This document shows positions 36,501-47,660 of a stretch of 64,000 bases of DNA, in pieces. The DNA comes from Mucor racemosus (Eukaryota; Mucoromycota; Mucoromycetes; Mucorales; Mucoraceae): the NCBI GenBank assembly GCA_027405735.1, contig JAPEHQ010000005.1, positions 2,108,001 through 2,172,000 on the forward strand. The letters are read 5' to 3'. Both the position numbers and the translations under genes were made by a program. The stretch's first letter is position 1. Each line of letters starts with the position of its first letter. Below the pieces are notes generated by a model. The model was given only the letters and a program-made list of their open reading frames with translations, had not been told where the DNA came from and ran no database searches.

Positions 36501-37600
36501 GTATTCTTCCTTTATGCGTTTTACTTTATTTCCTTCTAAAGATCTATAATCGACTCCACTGCTTGCATACGATTCGTTATCAATCGCTCTTTTTCCATAA
36601 TTATCGTCAAATGTAATTGTATTTGTATGCGATGCAAACGGATCTGAAATATTCTTTTTGGGTTTAATACGAATTCTGTAAGATGTAAAATTTAGAAAAT
36701 GCATTCATTCAATAATCCTCTTATAGTTTTACCTCTTCAAGCTTTTATCTAATTCCTTCCAAGAATAATTGGAATCCATGTATCTCGAAGGTTTTTTATC
36801 AGATTTATCGATGATTGACACTTGGCCTGCCTTGATGACAGAATTATCAATGCGTTTATTAAATGGCAATCCAATAATCCTTCCTCCTCCTCTTCGTCTG
36901 TATTCTGGTATCGAATATATATGATTTCCTCCATACCTCAAATTGTCAGAATCTCCTCTTCTATCCATAACAAACGAGATTCCCGTGTTCAAGGTGCCTG
37001 TATGTACAATTTCTGGCGATCTTTTTCGGTGAGATGATTTCTATTTTGCAAAGAGATTTAGGGAAATTGTCAAAAATGTCAAATACGAATTCTTACCTCA
37101 TGGCGACGAGAATGTCCACTACTGCGACCTGAAGGAGATCGAGATCTACGCCGACTACTACTATGATAAGAAGAAGAAGGTGAGCGAGATCTATGACGAC
37201 GAGATGGTGAGCGAGATCGATGGCGACGAGATGGTGAGCGAGATCGATGGCGACGAGTACTACTGCGGTGTACTGTTGATGTTGATGGTGAGTGATGTCT
37301 CGATCGACTGCTCTCAGATGGTGATGATCGATCATGTCGAGATTTTCTCTCTTCTATATTTACTTATATTAATTGAATTATTTACAGATTAATTGAATTC
37401 AACATTACCTTGTGAATTTTTTGTTGAAAAATCAGGTGCGCTTGAAAATGAAGGAATTGGTATACTGGCGTGAATGCTTGGTGCAGAATCGAATACAGGT
37501 GGTGGTGGGATACCTCGAACCAATGCCTTATGCATTATATATGAGTATATGCTTTAAATGTATTGTATTATTGTCTCACCTTGTTCTTTTCCGGGTCCAT
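33580..37600 (-). CDS. NRDE2 homologue (nuclear RNA silencing/splicing factor) with N-terminal RS region
   Basis: Twelve exons: 37600-37580, 37526-37409, 37353-37097, 37040-36733, 36675-35164, 35106-35017, 34962-34860, 34795-34624, 34573-34524, 34456-34056, 33994-33762, 33710-33580. They total 3396 nt and 1131 residues in frame, close to human NRDE2. The third exon encodes an Arg/Ser-rich domain with three tandem RRHRSRSPS units. A family block around NTGISFVMDRRGDSDNLRYG leads to RIIGLPFN. The body is HAT/TPR-like helices, starting with FNRQLDQEPENVKLWLDFIH and including YEYLTCGAETWETLKLLREW. The C-terminus ends in an EKEIRLRIPIDDDLL tail. NRDE2 works with the MTR4 helicase and the exosome in nuclear RNA surveillance, and in small-RNA silencing in worms and fission yeast. 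The seven-codon first exon is the least certain part. Confidence 0.9.
37180..37270 (-). repeat. 27-bp tandem coding repeat in the NRDE2 RS region
   Basis: Three near-identical 27-bp units encode RRHRSRSPS three times within the third NRDE2 exon. On the plus strand they read as repeated GAGCGAGATC(T/G)A(T) blocks. Copy number may vary between strains. Confidence 0.8.
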
Positions 37601-39539
37601 GTTTTATTAAACTAGAATAAAGTATTCAGGCTGTTTGAGAGGAAGAATGCACAAACAGGCTAAATATAATGGTAAACTTTGGTGACTGGTGATGGCAGTG
37701 TACCGCGCAATTCATTTAGTGTATCTATGACATTTTGCATGAATTAGAAGCTATTTGAGTGCTTTTGATTCCCTTGACTTGAATGATAAATAAATGAGGC
37801 TTTTATATACCACAAATAGCTTCTATTGAAAAGCTTAAAATGTGCATCTCGTGTTCTTGTATTGTATAGCCATATTCGAAGCCGCAAAGTTGATCCAGTT
37901 CTAATGTTCTCGTATGCTACTGAGCTCATCAAGCAAATCTATTACTGTCAACAAGTTTACGTGCAATTGGATTTTGTCAAGAAGGATTCTAACTTAATAG
38001 AAATGATGATGCTTCAATAACCGAATCACTGACTCATTATTTGCAAGAACTCTGCACAAAACCTTCCATGATTGTTTTTCTGTTTATAAATTCTACATGT
38101 CATTTACAACCCAGTAATAAACTTGATTCAAGATGATCTCTGAAAAACCCACTTAGCAACAGTATTCTCAAAGAGGGGTTGGCTACTAAATGGGTATATT
38201 ATTATCTATGTTGTAAATCAACTATTCTTTACCGACAATGACATGCTTGGATTGCGTCAAATTGTTGAAAGGCAATTTAGTATAGGGTTGTTGTCGAACC
38301 CAGTTTATGCTAGTAAATTTGGCTGGCAAAACCCGGCTCGACGCCAATACATTTTTAGTAGTACAAACAAAGCAAACTAGGGTATCGTTTTGTTAAAGAT
38401 GAAGAAAGTTAGTAACAGATTATTATATATGTATTATAAACCATCAAGCTTTATGGAATTGATGTATTTTCAGAGGGGTTGCATGACAAGGATCAAAGCG
38501 ACAAACCCCAACGAGATATAACAAAACATTTGTCCTGGTAATTTTTACGTACTCTTTTATTGAAATCAATACTGGATATGTACTCAAGGCTTTCGAAGAA
38601 AATATATGTAAAACACATTGTACTACTACAACTTTAAGATTATACATAAAAGAGGACGTTTATTTATTAATGTTGGTAATTGTCAATGCCATATATGCTG
38701 TTTTGGCTGGTTTAGCACTATTTCTTACTTGAAATGGACTGCTGGCCATAATAAACCCCACTTGAAAAAAGTGGGCGCTTGAGTATTACGATTTAACCAG
38801 CATATCAATGGGATGCTAAAATTATATATCTGGATATTGTTACAGCTGCAGTATATATTTTGAAACTTGTAGTCCATTTGGATCAATATTCATTGATCTC
38901 AAGAATTTTTCGGGTTACTAAATTTCTTTCAAGCAGAAGAAAAGACTCTTTTTTTTCAAAAACGTATCCAAAAATCCTTCAAAAACAGCTGTTAGCTAAT
39001 TAAATTGAGGTATTCTTCGTATATTCACTGTACATCAAGTGCAACTTTAAAATTTAATTTTAAACCATTATTCGATTTTCTAAAAAATTTCAAAGAATAT
39101 CTAAAACAATCCATACAAAATTATTCAAACAAGTACGCATTTTCATTTTTCTATTTCTACAGCAGTTCAGGGAAGCTAAAACATTTGAAATTCTGCCGAT
39201 CAACAGTAAAAGTACCTGTGGAATAAGTAGAGATATTCACGGAAAAAAAGTATAAAAAAACAATAAGAATTCGACTAGATAACATTAGGGTTTTCTTATC
39301 AACAAGTTAAATTCTGCTTGAGGACTTTTATAGTAAATAAATAACCTCTTTATATAGTTTTCATCAGAGAAATTAGGTAAGCATTCCTAGGTCCATACAT
39401 AGCCAATAATACCACCCCGTATCAGATATAAGCCTTGATAGTAACCAATCGGTGTATTCATAGAGTTTATGGGTTCTTGATCATAATGGTGTGATTAGAT
39501 CCACGTCAATGTATGTTGATTGGCCTTTAACTATAAGCT
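37601..39539. other. Intergenic, nothing recognised
   Basis: About 1.9 kb upstream of NRDE2, AT-rich, with no domain-bearing ORF. The ORFs at 37826-38020 and 39005-39226 look random in composition. Confidence 0.35.
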
Positions 39540-40560
39540 GCTAGGCCATATCAAAATTGAATAGCTAAGTCATCTCTTATACTATGGTATATCTAAATTT
39601 TAAATAAAGAGGCGTTTTTTTGAGCTTTTTTTATACTTAACCGTGTACGGTCTGAAAATTCAGGTTTTGTAGCGGACATTTTTGGTGACTCATTTTATCC
39701 TTACTAACACTCATGATTTTGATCAAAAAACAGAAAAATCAATTTTTGATACCAAAATCAACGTTTAAATGTAATATATTATGAGAGAAAATTGTAGCCA
39801 TAACTAATACACATTTTATAAAAGCTTAATATTTAATGTTAAGTAATAAAACTTTGCACTTTTGCCCCAAAAACAGTTTTTTGATTAAAGGATTTTCATG
39901 TAATATTTTGCAATAAAAAAGTTTGTTATTTTGTATTGAGCAAATAGAGCATTAAATGTAGTACATGTGTATATTTTTTGTTTTTATAATTGTTAGTATA
40001 ATTAACTCTAAATTTGCAAAATCAGAAAAAAAAATTAAAAAATGTCAAAATTGATGATCTGGAGAAGAATAATTTTCTAAATTAATATTCCGCTTATAAG
40101 CCTTGTAAGTCTTAAAAATAAGAGATTTTATAATACTTGGGAACTTTTTCAAGAATTAATGATGCTGTACCCACTTGATTCAAGCTTATTCCTGTAAATC
40201 TTCATACATATTAATATTGTGCGGTAGTTTATTTGATGATAATATAAACTTACTTGATAATTAATGTGCTAGAGGTAATTTACATTGAGTTTTATTCTTA
40301 CCTCTCCATTATCATAAACATAAACATGGCCATCACTGGAACATATTGCCACCTTTTACCCTCTTTGCCCCAAGCCAATCTATTCAATGCTTTACCAGAA
40401 CAAACTTAAGTACTTACAAATGGTTTCTTAGTATTTGCATTCAAATCAGATACTGTATATCAAATTAACTGGTTTCATCTACAGTAGTAGTATCAAACGT
40501 ATCATCAGCCCACCATATGATAATGTCAATCTACAATTAGAAACATCTTATTGTCACTGT
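39540..40560 (+). repeat. Repeat C, copy 1
   Basis: Matches copy 2 (42090-42764) over about 650 bp and, as reverse complement, copy 3 (45690-47340). Shared blocks include TCTCTTATACTATGGTATAT, TAGCGGACATTTTTGGTGAC, ATGATTTTGATCAAAAAACA, GAGAGAAAATTGTAGCCATA, TAATATTCCGCTTATAAGCC and TGTACCCACTTGATTCAAGC. Its 3' part (40300-40460) contains a fragment of a dynein gene on the minus strand. Unlike copies 2 and 3 it is not part of the large palindrome. Confidence 0.8.
40300..40460 (-). pseudogene. Dynein intermediate chain fragment inside repeat C copy 1
   Basis: The minus strand encodes VSDLNANTKKPF, then after an interruption GKALNRLAWGKEGK, and, one base out of frame, SDGHVYVYDNGE. Order and spacing match the last WD40 repeats of cytoplasmic dynein intermediate chains (a DLNxxT..P block, then ALNR..W...GK...G.S.G..(W/Y)(V/I)YD.GE). 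A stop and a frameshift make it non-functional. A related piece lies in copy 3 near 46049-46142. Identity is from family knowledge and needs a search. Confidence 0.6.
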
Positions 40561-40847
40561 TTTAAGCTATGAAAAGCTTGATTTTTAATAGTACAGCAAT
40601 TAAATAAAAAGCAAGATAATACTAATAGCATATAATGAGTATTTAACATCTAAATAAGTTTGATGAATTATGCTTTCAACCCCTTTTAAAAATCCTGAGG
40701 CAAACACAACATCTTGGTCCTGTAATTTCTATCCATCAAAATGTTGCGACTTCCACTACACTCTACACAATGAATGCATCTTTTATCGATCTTGACCTCG
40801 ATGTACATTGAGTATCTGTTTTTTACCATTTATAATTTATCGAGGCT

Positions 40848-41082
40848 TTGTAAATTAAAATCAACGTAAAAAGTACCGTTTATTAGAATGAATTAAATAT
40901 GGTTTTATATAGTTATTGGGATCGTGTGATAAGATCTAATGGACCCCTGTCCATTAGTGTGACAATAGAAATTATTATTAATGGGTATGGATATAATATG
41001 TTATGTTTCAGTGGTAATATTGGAACCATGAAATGTAACCTTTGCTTGATTCGTATGTTGAGCATCATGGTTTGACAGATGT
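40848..41082 (-). mobile_element. Solo-LTR-like repeat D, copy 3 (diverged)
   Basis: Read on the minus strand it starts TGTCAAACCATGATGC, has TATA-like CTATATAAAACC and CTAATAAACGGTAC, and ends TTTAATTTACA. The architecture is the same as copies 1 and 2, with clear divergence. Terminal TG...CA supports an LTR. The flanking 5-mers do not match, so no target duplication is visible. Confidence 0.5.
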
Positions 41083-41884
41083 TCGAAATTTGTAATTCGG
41101 TAATTCCTAATTCTGATAAATCAAGTTGTATTTTCTCTGATTTATTAATATTCAGTCATATTGAACGATGATTTATAGCATTACCAAAAAAAAAAAGAGT
41201 AGATGCTCCAAGAGTTTTCTGCATATCAAATTACGCATTTTATTAGTAGAAATGATTGTATCAGGGTTATATTATATTAGGGGCAAGAGACACAGACAAA
41301 GATTTACTTGTTATGTTTAGGTTTATTTCAGAATATATAATAATAAGGAAAATGATGAGGAGAACTGACGAAGAAATAAAAGGAATTATGAAAGTAAGGT
41401 AATTTTTTATACTAAATTATTCAAGAATCTAGTTCCCTTCATGAACTAGACTTTAGGGACATAGTGCTACTGAATTACTCTATAACTTGAATACGAGTAA
41501 GTTGATATTGTAATGTGGTCATTGGTTGTGTCGCAGTGCGTGTAGTAATAGAATCCTTGCATAGGCTGGAGATTGATATTGCTTACTATACATAATGAAG
41601 AACTAAAAAATAAAGTTAAAACTAGATATATTTATTGATGAGTATATTGTAGTAGATAAAAAGAGAATCCATCTCGAACGACATCAGGATTCAGGATATT
41701 AATATGTTTTGGAAGCGCAGATATAGAGTCTACAATACAGAATGTATGAAAGAATGATTTCATAGTCTTGAAAAACTACTAGTTGATTACAACATGATGA
41801 TATAATAGATTGGCCAGAGCAAGTTTAGTAAGATACGACCAAGTTAAGTATATAAATATTCATGCTTGATTAACTTTAACCAGT
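41083..41884. other. Intergenic, nothing recognised
   Basis: AT-rich spacer between the LTR-like copy 3 and the left arm of the large inverted repeat. No ORF or motif of note. Confidence 0.3.
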
Positions 41885-42764
41885 GAATGCTTATACAGTA
41901 TCCTTGGAATGATGTGAAAACAAAAAGAGAGAAACAACACACGTAGAAAGGGATTATTTTTAAGGCTTTACATTATTTAGCGCAATTAAAACCCTGCTAA
42001 ATTGCATATTTTTTTTACCAGAAAAACCGTCTGTCATATCATACATTTATTACAAAATGGCAAAAGCGAGCCCCCTAGAGCGGCGCCGTAATTAAGCATA
42101 GCAAGACAGCAAGATTGAACAGCTAATAAGTCTCTTATACTATGGTATATCAGTTTTAAATAAAAAAGCGTTTTTTTTACTATTCTTATATTTAACCATG
42201 TAAGGTCTGAAAATTCAGTTTTTTAGCGGACATTTTCGGTGGCTCATTTTATCCTTACTAACACTCATGATTTTGATCAAAAAACAGAAAAATCAATTTT
42301 TGATACCAAAATCAACGTTTAAAGATACTACATTGTGAGAGAAAATTGTAGCCATAGCTCATACAGATTTTATGAAGGCTTAATATTAAATGTTAAGTAA
42401 TAAAAATTTTCACTTTTGCCCCAAAAACGGTTTTTTGATTAAAGGATTTTCATGTAATATTTTACAATAAAAATGTTTGTTATTTTTTATTGAATAAATA
42501 GGGCGCTAAATTCTCTAAATGTGTATATTTTTTGTTTTATAATTGGTAGTATAATTAACTCTAGATTTGCAAAATCAGAAAAAAAAATTTGAAAAATGTC
42601 AAAATTGATGATCTGGACAAGAATAATTTTCGAAATTAATATTCCGCTTATAAGCTTTGTAAGTCTTAAAAATAAGAGGTTTTATAATACGTCAAAACTT
42701 TTTCAGGAATTTACGATGCTGTACCCACTTGATTCAAGCTTATTACTGTAAATATTTATACATA

Positions 42765-44409
42765 CAGTGACCCCCAAAACTGTCCCAATGTTTCTTAGTT
42801 TTAAGTTTAGTATGATTTTCAGGTACAACAAATATATTTAAAGTACGATATATTTTATATATTTCGGAAGATCAATTAATTTCCTTTTATATTAAATTAA
42901 AAAAATCTCGAATTTTATTGGTCAATTGAATTTATACCCAATTTGGGACAGTATATGCATTGGGACAGTTTTGAGAGCCATTTTTGATTTTTAGATAATC
43001 GATGATTGTAGAACCATAATTTGCACTAGTATCTTGAACGCTTGGAAATCAGTAAATAAACACCTAATTAGGTAAAGAAAATAAAAAAGATGCATATTTC
43101 ATATACAGATTCTGGTGCTTTGGCCTATTGAAAATTAATATGAAAAAACTTCAGGAGAATAAGGAAAATGATGCCATTAGTCTTTTAAACACCGGTAAAT
43201 CAGTGCGCCAAGTTGCGGAAATACTGCATGTAGGTAAGCCTGTTGTGGAAAAAATTAAAAAACGGTGTTGCACAAGTTTGGGTGTGTCTAAAAGGGGTCG
43301 ACTTAAATTTCTGTTTGAATCTGATGAAAGGTTTTGTGTTCGCCAAGCAACAAAAAAAGCAGTCAAAAATTCAAGTAACATTTTAAAATACTTGAGAGTA
43401 ATTTCGGAGTTAATAAAAGCCCGGAAACTGTCCGAAATCGCTCCGTAGGGGGAGCATAGGAGCAATTATCAAGCCTAAAAAACCTATGCTGTCTCCGGCT
43501 AATATTAAAAGGCGTTTAGAATGGTGTCATCTTCGCAAGGATTGGACTTCCGACGAACGGAAAAGGGTGATTTGATCAGATGAGACCAACATTAATAGAT
43601 TTAACTTAAATGGAAGAAGCTGGCTTTGGATTTGAGACGGTGAGAGCTTGAAATCTAATTATGTGAAGATGACCGTTATAGATGGCGGTGGGAGTGTCAT
43701 ATTTTGGAGGGCCATTACGTATGCCGGAGTTCGATAGATATGCAGAATTGAGGGTACTGTGGATCGACATTTGTATAAACAAATCTTTGAAGACGATTTG
43801 GAGCGGACTTTCAATTTTACTTTGGATAAATTAGGCCTTCGTCGTGATCAGATCATTTTCCAGCATGACAATGCTCCAAAGCATACATCAAATTTAGTCA
43901 AGGAATATCTATTGGATCAAGACTATGAAGTAATAAATTGGTCTCCGCTATCTCCTGACTTGAATCCGATCGAAAATATGTGGATCTTATTAAAGAGGAG
44001 GCTTAATGAGTAAAAAACAGCGCCCAAATGAATCCTTGATCTTTCGGAGCGTGTAACTGAGGTTTGGTACAACACCATTAAACAGGAGGAGTGCCAAAAA
44101 GTTTTTGATAGCATGCCCAATTGTGTGAAAGTATATTTGGAAAGAAACGGCCTTTGGACGGACTATTAAATAGGATTATATTTTTTCCCGCGTAAGCTCC
44201 CAAAACTGTCCCAATGCATATGCTGTCCCAGACAGGGTATAAATATAGCGGACCAATGAAATTCGAGATTTTTTTAATTTAATATAAAAGGAAATTAATT
44301 GATCTTCCGAAATATATAAAATATGTCGTACTTTAAATATATTTGTTGTACCTGAAAATCATACTAAACTCAAAACTAGGAAACATTGGGACAGTTTTGG
44401 GGGTCACTG
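42765..44409 (+). mobile_element. Degenerate Tc1/mariner transposon with long terminal inverted repeats
   Basis: 1645 bp, flanked by TA on both sides (42763-42764 and 44410-44411), the target duplication typical of the superfamily. Terminal inverted repeats are about 214 bp (42765-42978 and 44195-44409), starting CAGTGACCCCCAAAACTGTC. Inside is a single transposase gene with DD34E-type motifs, ruined by stops and a frameshift. The element sits inside the left arm of the larger inverted repeat, so it arrived later than that structure. TIR similarity by eye is high, which suggests a fairly recent insertion. Confidence 0.93.
43128..44169 (+). pseudogene. Tc1/mariner transposase remnant
   Basis: The N-terminal helix-turn-helix part (43128-43448) includes SVRQVAEILHVGKPVVEKI. 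The catalytic part continues in another frame: SDETNINRFNLNGRSWLW near 43580, then QHDNAPKHTSNLVKEY and SPDLNPIENMWILLKRRL (43855-44005), with 34 residues between the second Asp and the Glu (DD34E). Two codons expected to be Trp read TGA, before SDET and after SWLW. There are further stops near 43735 and 44011, and a frameshift near 43440. It cannot encode an active enzyme. The last visible residues are ERNGLWTDY. Confidence 0.92.
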
Positions 44410-44540
44410 TACTTTTATAATCGCCAATTTTTTTGTAGGTTGATATCGACTTTAGACCAAAAAAACATTGGTTATAACGTAGATGATGGAACAAAATGAC
44501 CAAGTCTTGGATAATTTTTTAATTCGAGAAAAATATTAGG

Positions 44541-45689
44541 ATAGAAGCTTGGTAGAAAGTTTATATTAGTATGAATCAGCATATATCATTTAGTTGTTGT
44601 GTAATGTCTATTCACACCAGCTGTACGTTAATTGAGAATCAGATAAAATGGAGATCAATATAGTAGATAAATGTGTACATACTCCACAGTACCTTCCGCT
44701 TCAACGGAAGGTCATTTGGATCCATATCCATCGAGAACTGTGTTGCGTCCACAAGTCTGTGTATCTTCCTTGATCACGGCTATGACACAGTTTGATATGA
44801 TAAGTTCAACATTGCTGTGTGTTATGTCATAAAGCTCAAATTATACTGTAAGTATTGAGAAATGTGGAACTAATGTGTGCCACCTAGACTTGGTTGGATA
44901 TATATATAAATAGACTCACTTTAGATTATTATTCATATATTATAATTAGAGAATGTGAATATAAACGAAGATGTTTCGATCTTATAATAAAGTTCTTTAG
45001 TTTTAGTGCGTTCTTTCATTTTATAACAGTTTTCCTTTATTTTTATTAAATGATTTAGTACATATTTTAGCTTTGAGATTGATATAATCTCCTGGCGTAA
45101 CAGACTGCTAAACGTACTGATCTTCAATGAGTGTAAATATTAGGTAACCAAGCACTACGACCCGAACTATGCTTCCCATGGGCATAATGATCTGCACAGA
45201 TGGGCAGAATAAGAAATTTCATGCAGAACAGGTAGCCCAGATGAGCAGAGCAATGAGATCAAGGTTTTTTAGTCAATTTATTAAAGTATATCAATCATAA
45301 TATAACTAATAACAAAGATAATTTGAATGGTTTAAAACAGATGTGAGTTACTCTGATTCAACAGAACTGCCTTATTGATAAGATATATCAATTTGAAATT
45401 TGGGGTTTGAAAGAGTTCTGCCCATGTTCTTCTTTCGTTGCCCAAATGGGAACAACTACAACAACCTGTTTGATAACACTAAAAATATTTATGCCTTTGT
45501 AAATTCCTGTTTGTAATACACAAAACCTTTTTTCTTCCCTAATCTTTCCTCAGCTCTTTTATTTACATTTAAAACTACTACAAAAGGACTAATATTTTTT
45601 TATAAACTGAAATCAAGTAGCAGGTACAAGTACATTTTTTCCTATTGTTTATTTGGAAATAAATTATAAATTGTTAATGTTAGGGCATA
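44541..45689. other. Spacer between the arms of the large inverted repeat
   Basis: About 1.15 kb. It holds a perfect short hairpin at 44691-44712 and an LTR-like stretch around 44880-45010 (TATATATATAAATAGACTC, then ATAATAAAGTTCTTTAG). It also has a G/C-richer segment near 45150-45245 with repeated GGGCA/GCAGA words. No coding region was recognised. Confidence 0.4.
44691..44712. repeat. Perfect 8-bp stem hairpin
   Basis: ACCTTCCG and CGGAAGGT flank a six-base CTTCAA loop. No U-tract follows, and the function is unknown. Confidence 0.7.
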
Positions 45690-46048
45690 TTATAATATCT
45701 TTCTCGAACAAAAAAAGCATCCAGGACTTAATCATTTTGTTCCATTATCTACGTTATAATCAATGCTTTTTTGGTCTAAAGTCGATATCTACCTGGAGAA
45801 AAACTGGTGATTATAAAGTATATATAGTATTGACGTGATTTAAATGAATGAATAAACTCATGTTAGTCTATTTAGTTTCTAAAAAGTACTTATTTCTATT
45901 TAGTGGCCAACAGCTAAGAAGAGGAAAACAAGATGTTGTCTTGTATATCACTACGAACTATCAAAGGTACACCATAATTATTACTTATTAGCTTGTTATT
46001 AATAATTGATTTTACTAATAAATCAATTTTTATAGGTCAAAAGTAGGT

Positions 46049-46142
46049 TTGTTCTGGTAAAGCATTGGATAAATTGGCTTGGGACAAAGAGGGTAAAAAG
46101 GTGGTAATAGGTCCCAGTGATGGCCATATTTATGTTTATTGA
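46049..46142 (+). pseudogene. Dynein intermediate chain fragment inside repeat C copy 3
   Basis: The plus strand reads GKALDKLAWDKEGKKVVIGP followed by SDGHIYVY and a stop, matching a terminal WD40 repeat of dynein intermediate chains. It is the same region as 40300-40460 in copy 1, but in frame here until the TGA that replaces the Asp codon found in copy 1. Only this small piece is visible. Confidence 0.6.
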
Positions 46143-46737
46143 CATTGGAGGCGTAAGACTAAAACTTAATGTGAATTACCTCTAGCGCATCAATTATAAA
46201 GTAAGACTATATTATTATCAAATAAACTACCACAAAATATTAACATGTATAAAGATTTACAGTAATAAGCTTGAATCAAGTGGGTACAGCATTGTAAATT
46301 CTTGAAAACGTTTTAACGTATTATAAAATCTCTTATTTTTAAGACTCATAAGGCTTATAAGCGGAATATTAATTTAGACAATTATTTTTGTCCAGATCAT
46401 CAATTTTGACATTTTTTAATTTTTTTTTCTAATTTTGCAAATCTAGAGTTAATTATACTACCAATTACAAAAACAAAAAATATACACATATACAAAATTT
46501 AGCGCTCTATTTGTTCAATAAAAAATAACAAACATTTTTATTGTAAAATATTACATGAAAATCCCTTAACCAAAAATTCGTTTTTGGGGCAAAAGTACAA
46601 ATTTTCATTATTTAACATTTAATATTAAACTTTTATAAAATGCATATTACTTATGGCTACAATTTTCTCTCACATTGTAGTATATTTAAACGTTGATTTT
46701 GGTATCAAAATTTGATTTTTCTGTTTTTTGATCAAAA

Positions 46738-47164
46738 ATTTTTTTTTTTTTTTTTTTTTATATGGATAAAGATTTATTGAATAAACTTATCAGGGGGAAT
46801 ATTAAAAAAAGAGATTCAGGTGTATGGAATAGTGACCTGTCTCGGAAAAGCTATGAATTAGTCTAAGTTATTGAGCGTGGAAATGTAACGAATGAGCTTG
46901 GTAGAGGAGTCCAGTACGGCCTGGTCTACTATCTCAATTTGATCAAAGTAAAGTCGCCAGTGGGCGTTCCAAATGGATGTTAAAATACTCGAAAAGAGTT
47001 CAAAATGGTTAATTTTTAAGGCGGAATCTAATCGTTTGTAGTGGATAACATTCAAAGAGATTATGTCTTGGTATAGTTTGTCTAGTCGTAGTGGGGGAGT
47101 GAAATCAATGTACAGGTGAAAGAAATTGCGCCATATATCAAGATGGGTTGGACAGGTAATTAGA
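46738..47164 (-). mobile_element. 5'-truncated LINE (non-LTR retrotransposon) 3' end with poly(A) tail
   Basis: On the minus strand, 46858-47164 encodes the tail of a LINE ORF2-like protein: CPTHLDIWRNFFHLY resembles the zinc-knuckle-like end (C..H..IW) and LTSIWNAHWRLYFDQ follows. Downstream lies a short 3' UTR with AATAAA near 46785 and a poly(A) tail, seen as 21 T at 46739-46759. The insert is flanked by the 10-bp duplication TTGATCAAAA (46728-46737 and 47165-47174), which occurs once at the same place in repeat C copies 1 and 2. This proves a target-primed insertion into repeat C. Confidence 0.85.
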
Positions 47165-47660
47165 TTGATCAAAATCATGAGTGGTGGTAAGGATAAAATG
47201 AGTCCCGAAAATGTCCGCTACAAAATCTTAATTTTCAGACCGTACATGGTTAAATATACGAAAAGTTATAAAAAAACGCATTTTCATTTAAGCTTATTAG
47301 TTACTGTACATGCCATAGTATAAGAGATTTAGCTATTTAATCTCGCTATGCTCGATTACAGCATTGTTCTACGGGCTTGCGTCTGCAATTTTTTAATGAA
47401 TGTATGATATGACAGACGATTCTTTTAGTAGAAAACTTTATGTTTCTATTATAGTAACAGATATTGCTTATTTTGCTTAGTTTATAGGTTGATACGCTGT
47501 AATGCTGCTTTTACATTGGTTGGAATGTGCAATTTAGCAGGGTTTTAAATGTGCTAAATAATGTAAGGCCTAGAAAATCCTTTTATACGTGTGCTGTTTC
47601 TCTCTTTTTATTTTCATATTCCAAGAAGGATCTATTCACCGTTTGATAAGGAATATCAGA

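Larger units (their letters stand above)
41885..44540 (+). repeat. Left arm of a large inverted repeat (includes repeat C copy 2; split by a Tc1 element)
   Basis: The arm is 41885-42764 plus 44412-44540, interrupted by the Tc1/mariner insertion 42765-44409. It pairs with 45690-47660. Outer part: GTATGATATGACAGACGG-type complement near 42030, TTTAGCAGGGTTTTAAT complement near 41985, and GAAACAACACACGTAGAAA near 41930. Middle: repeat C blocks. Inner: GTCGATATCGACTTTAGACC-like block near 44440 and CATTTTGTTCCATC complement near 44490. Compared with the right arm it lacks about 430 bp (counterpart of 45825-46260). Confidence 0.75.
45690..47660 (-). repeat. Right arm of the large inverted repeat (includes repeat C copy 3; split by a LINE)
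   Basis: Reverse-complement counterpart of 41885-44540. Matching starts at ATCCAGGACTTAATCATTTT (45719) and runs through GTCTAAAGTCGATATCTACC, the repeat C blocks, and TAATGAATGTATGATATGAC (47395). It continues through ATTTAGCAGGGTTTTAAATG (47533) and TTTCTCTCTTTTTATTTTC (47610), and fades by about 47660. A truncated LINE (46738-47164) is inserted in it. Unlike the left arm, it keeps a dynein gene fragment (46049-46142). Confidence 0.75.

Noticed and set aside
37093..37335. Val/Ile/Leu-rich minus-strand frame in the RS repeat region
   Set aside because: Alternative frame of the 27-bp repeats; the RS frame joins the flanking NRDE2 exons and this one does not.
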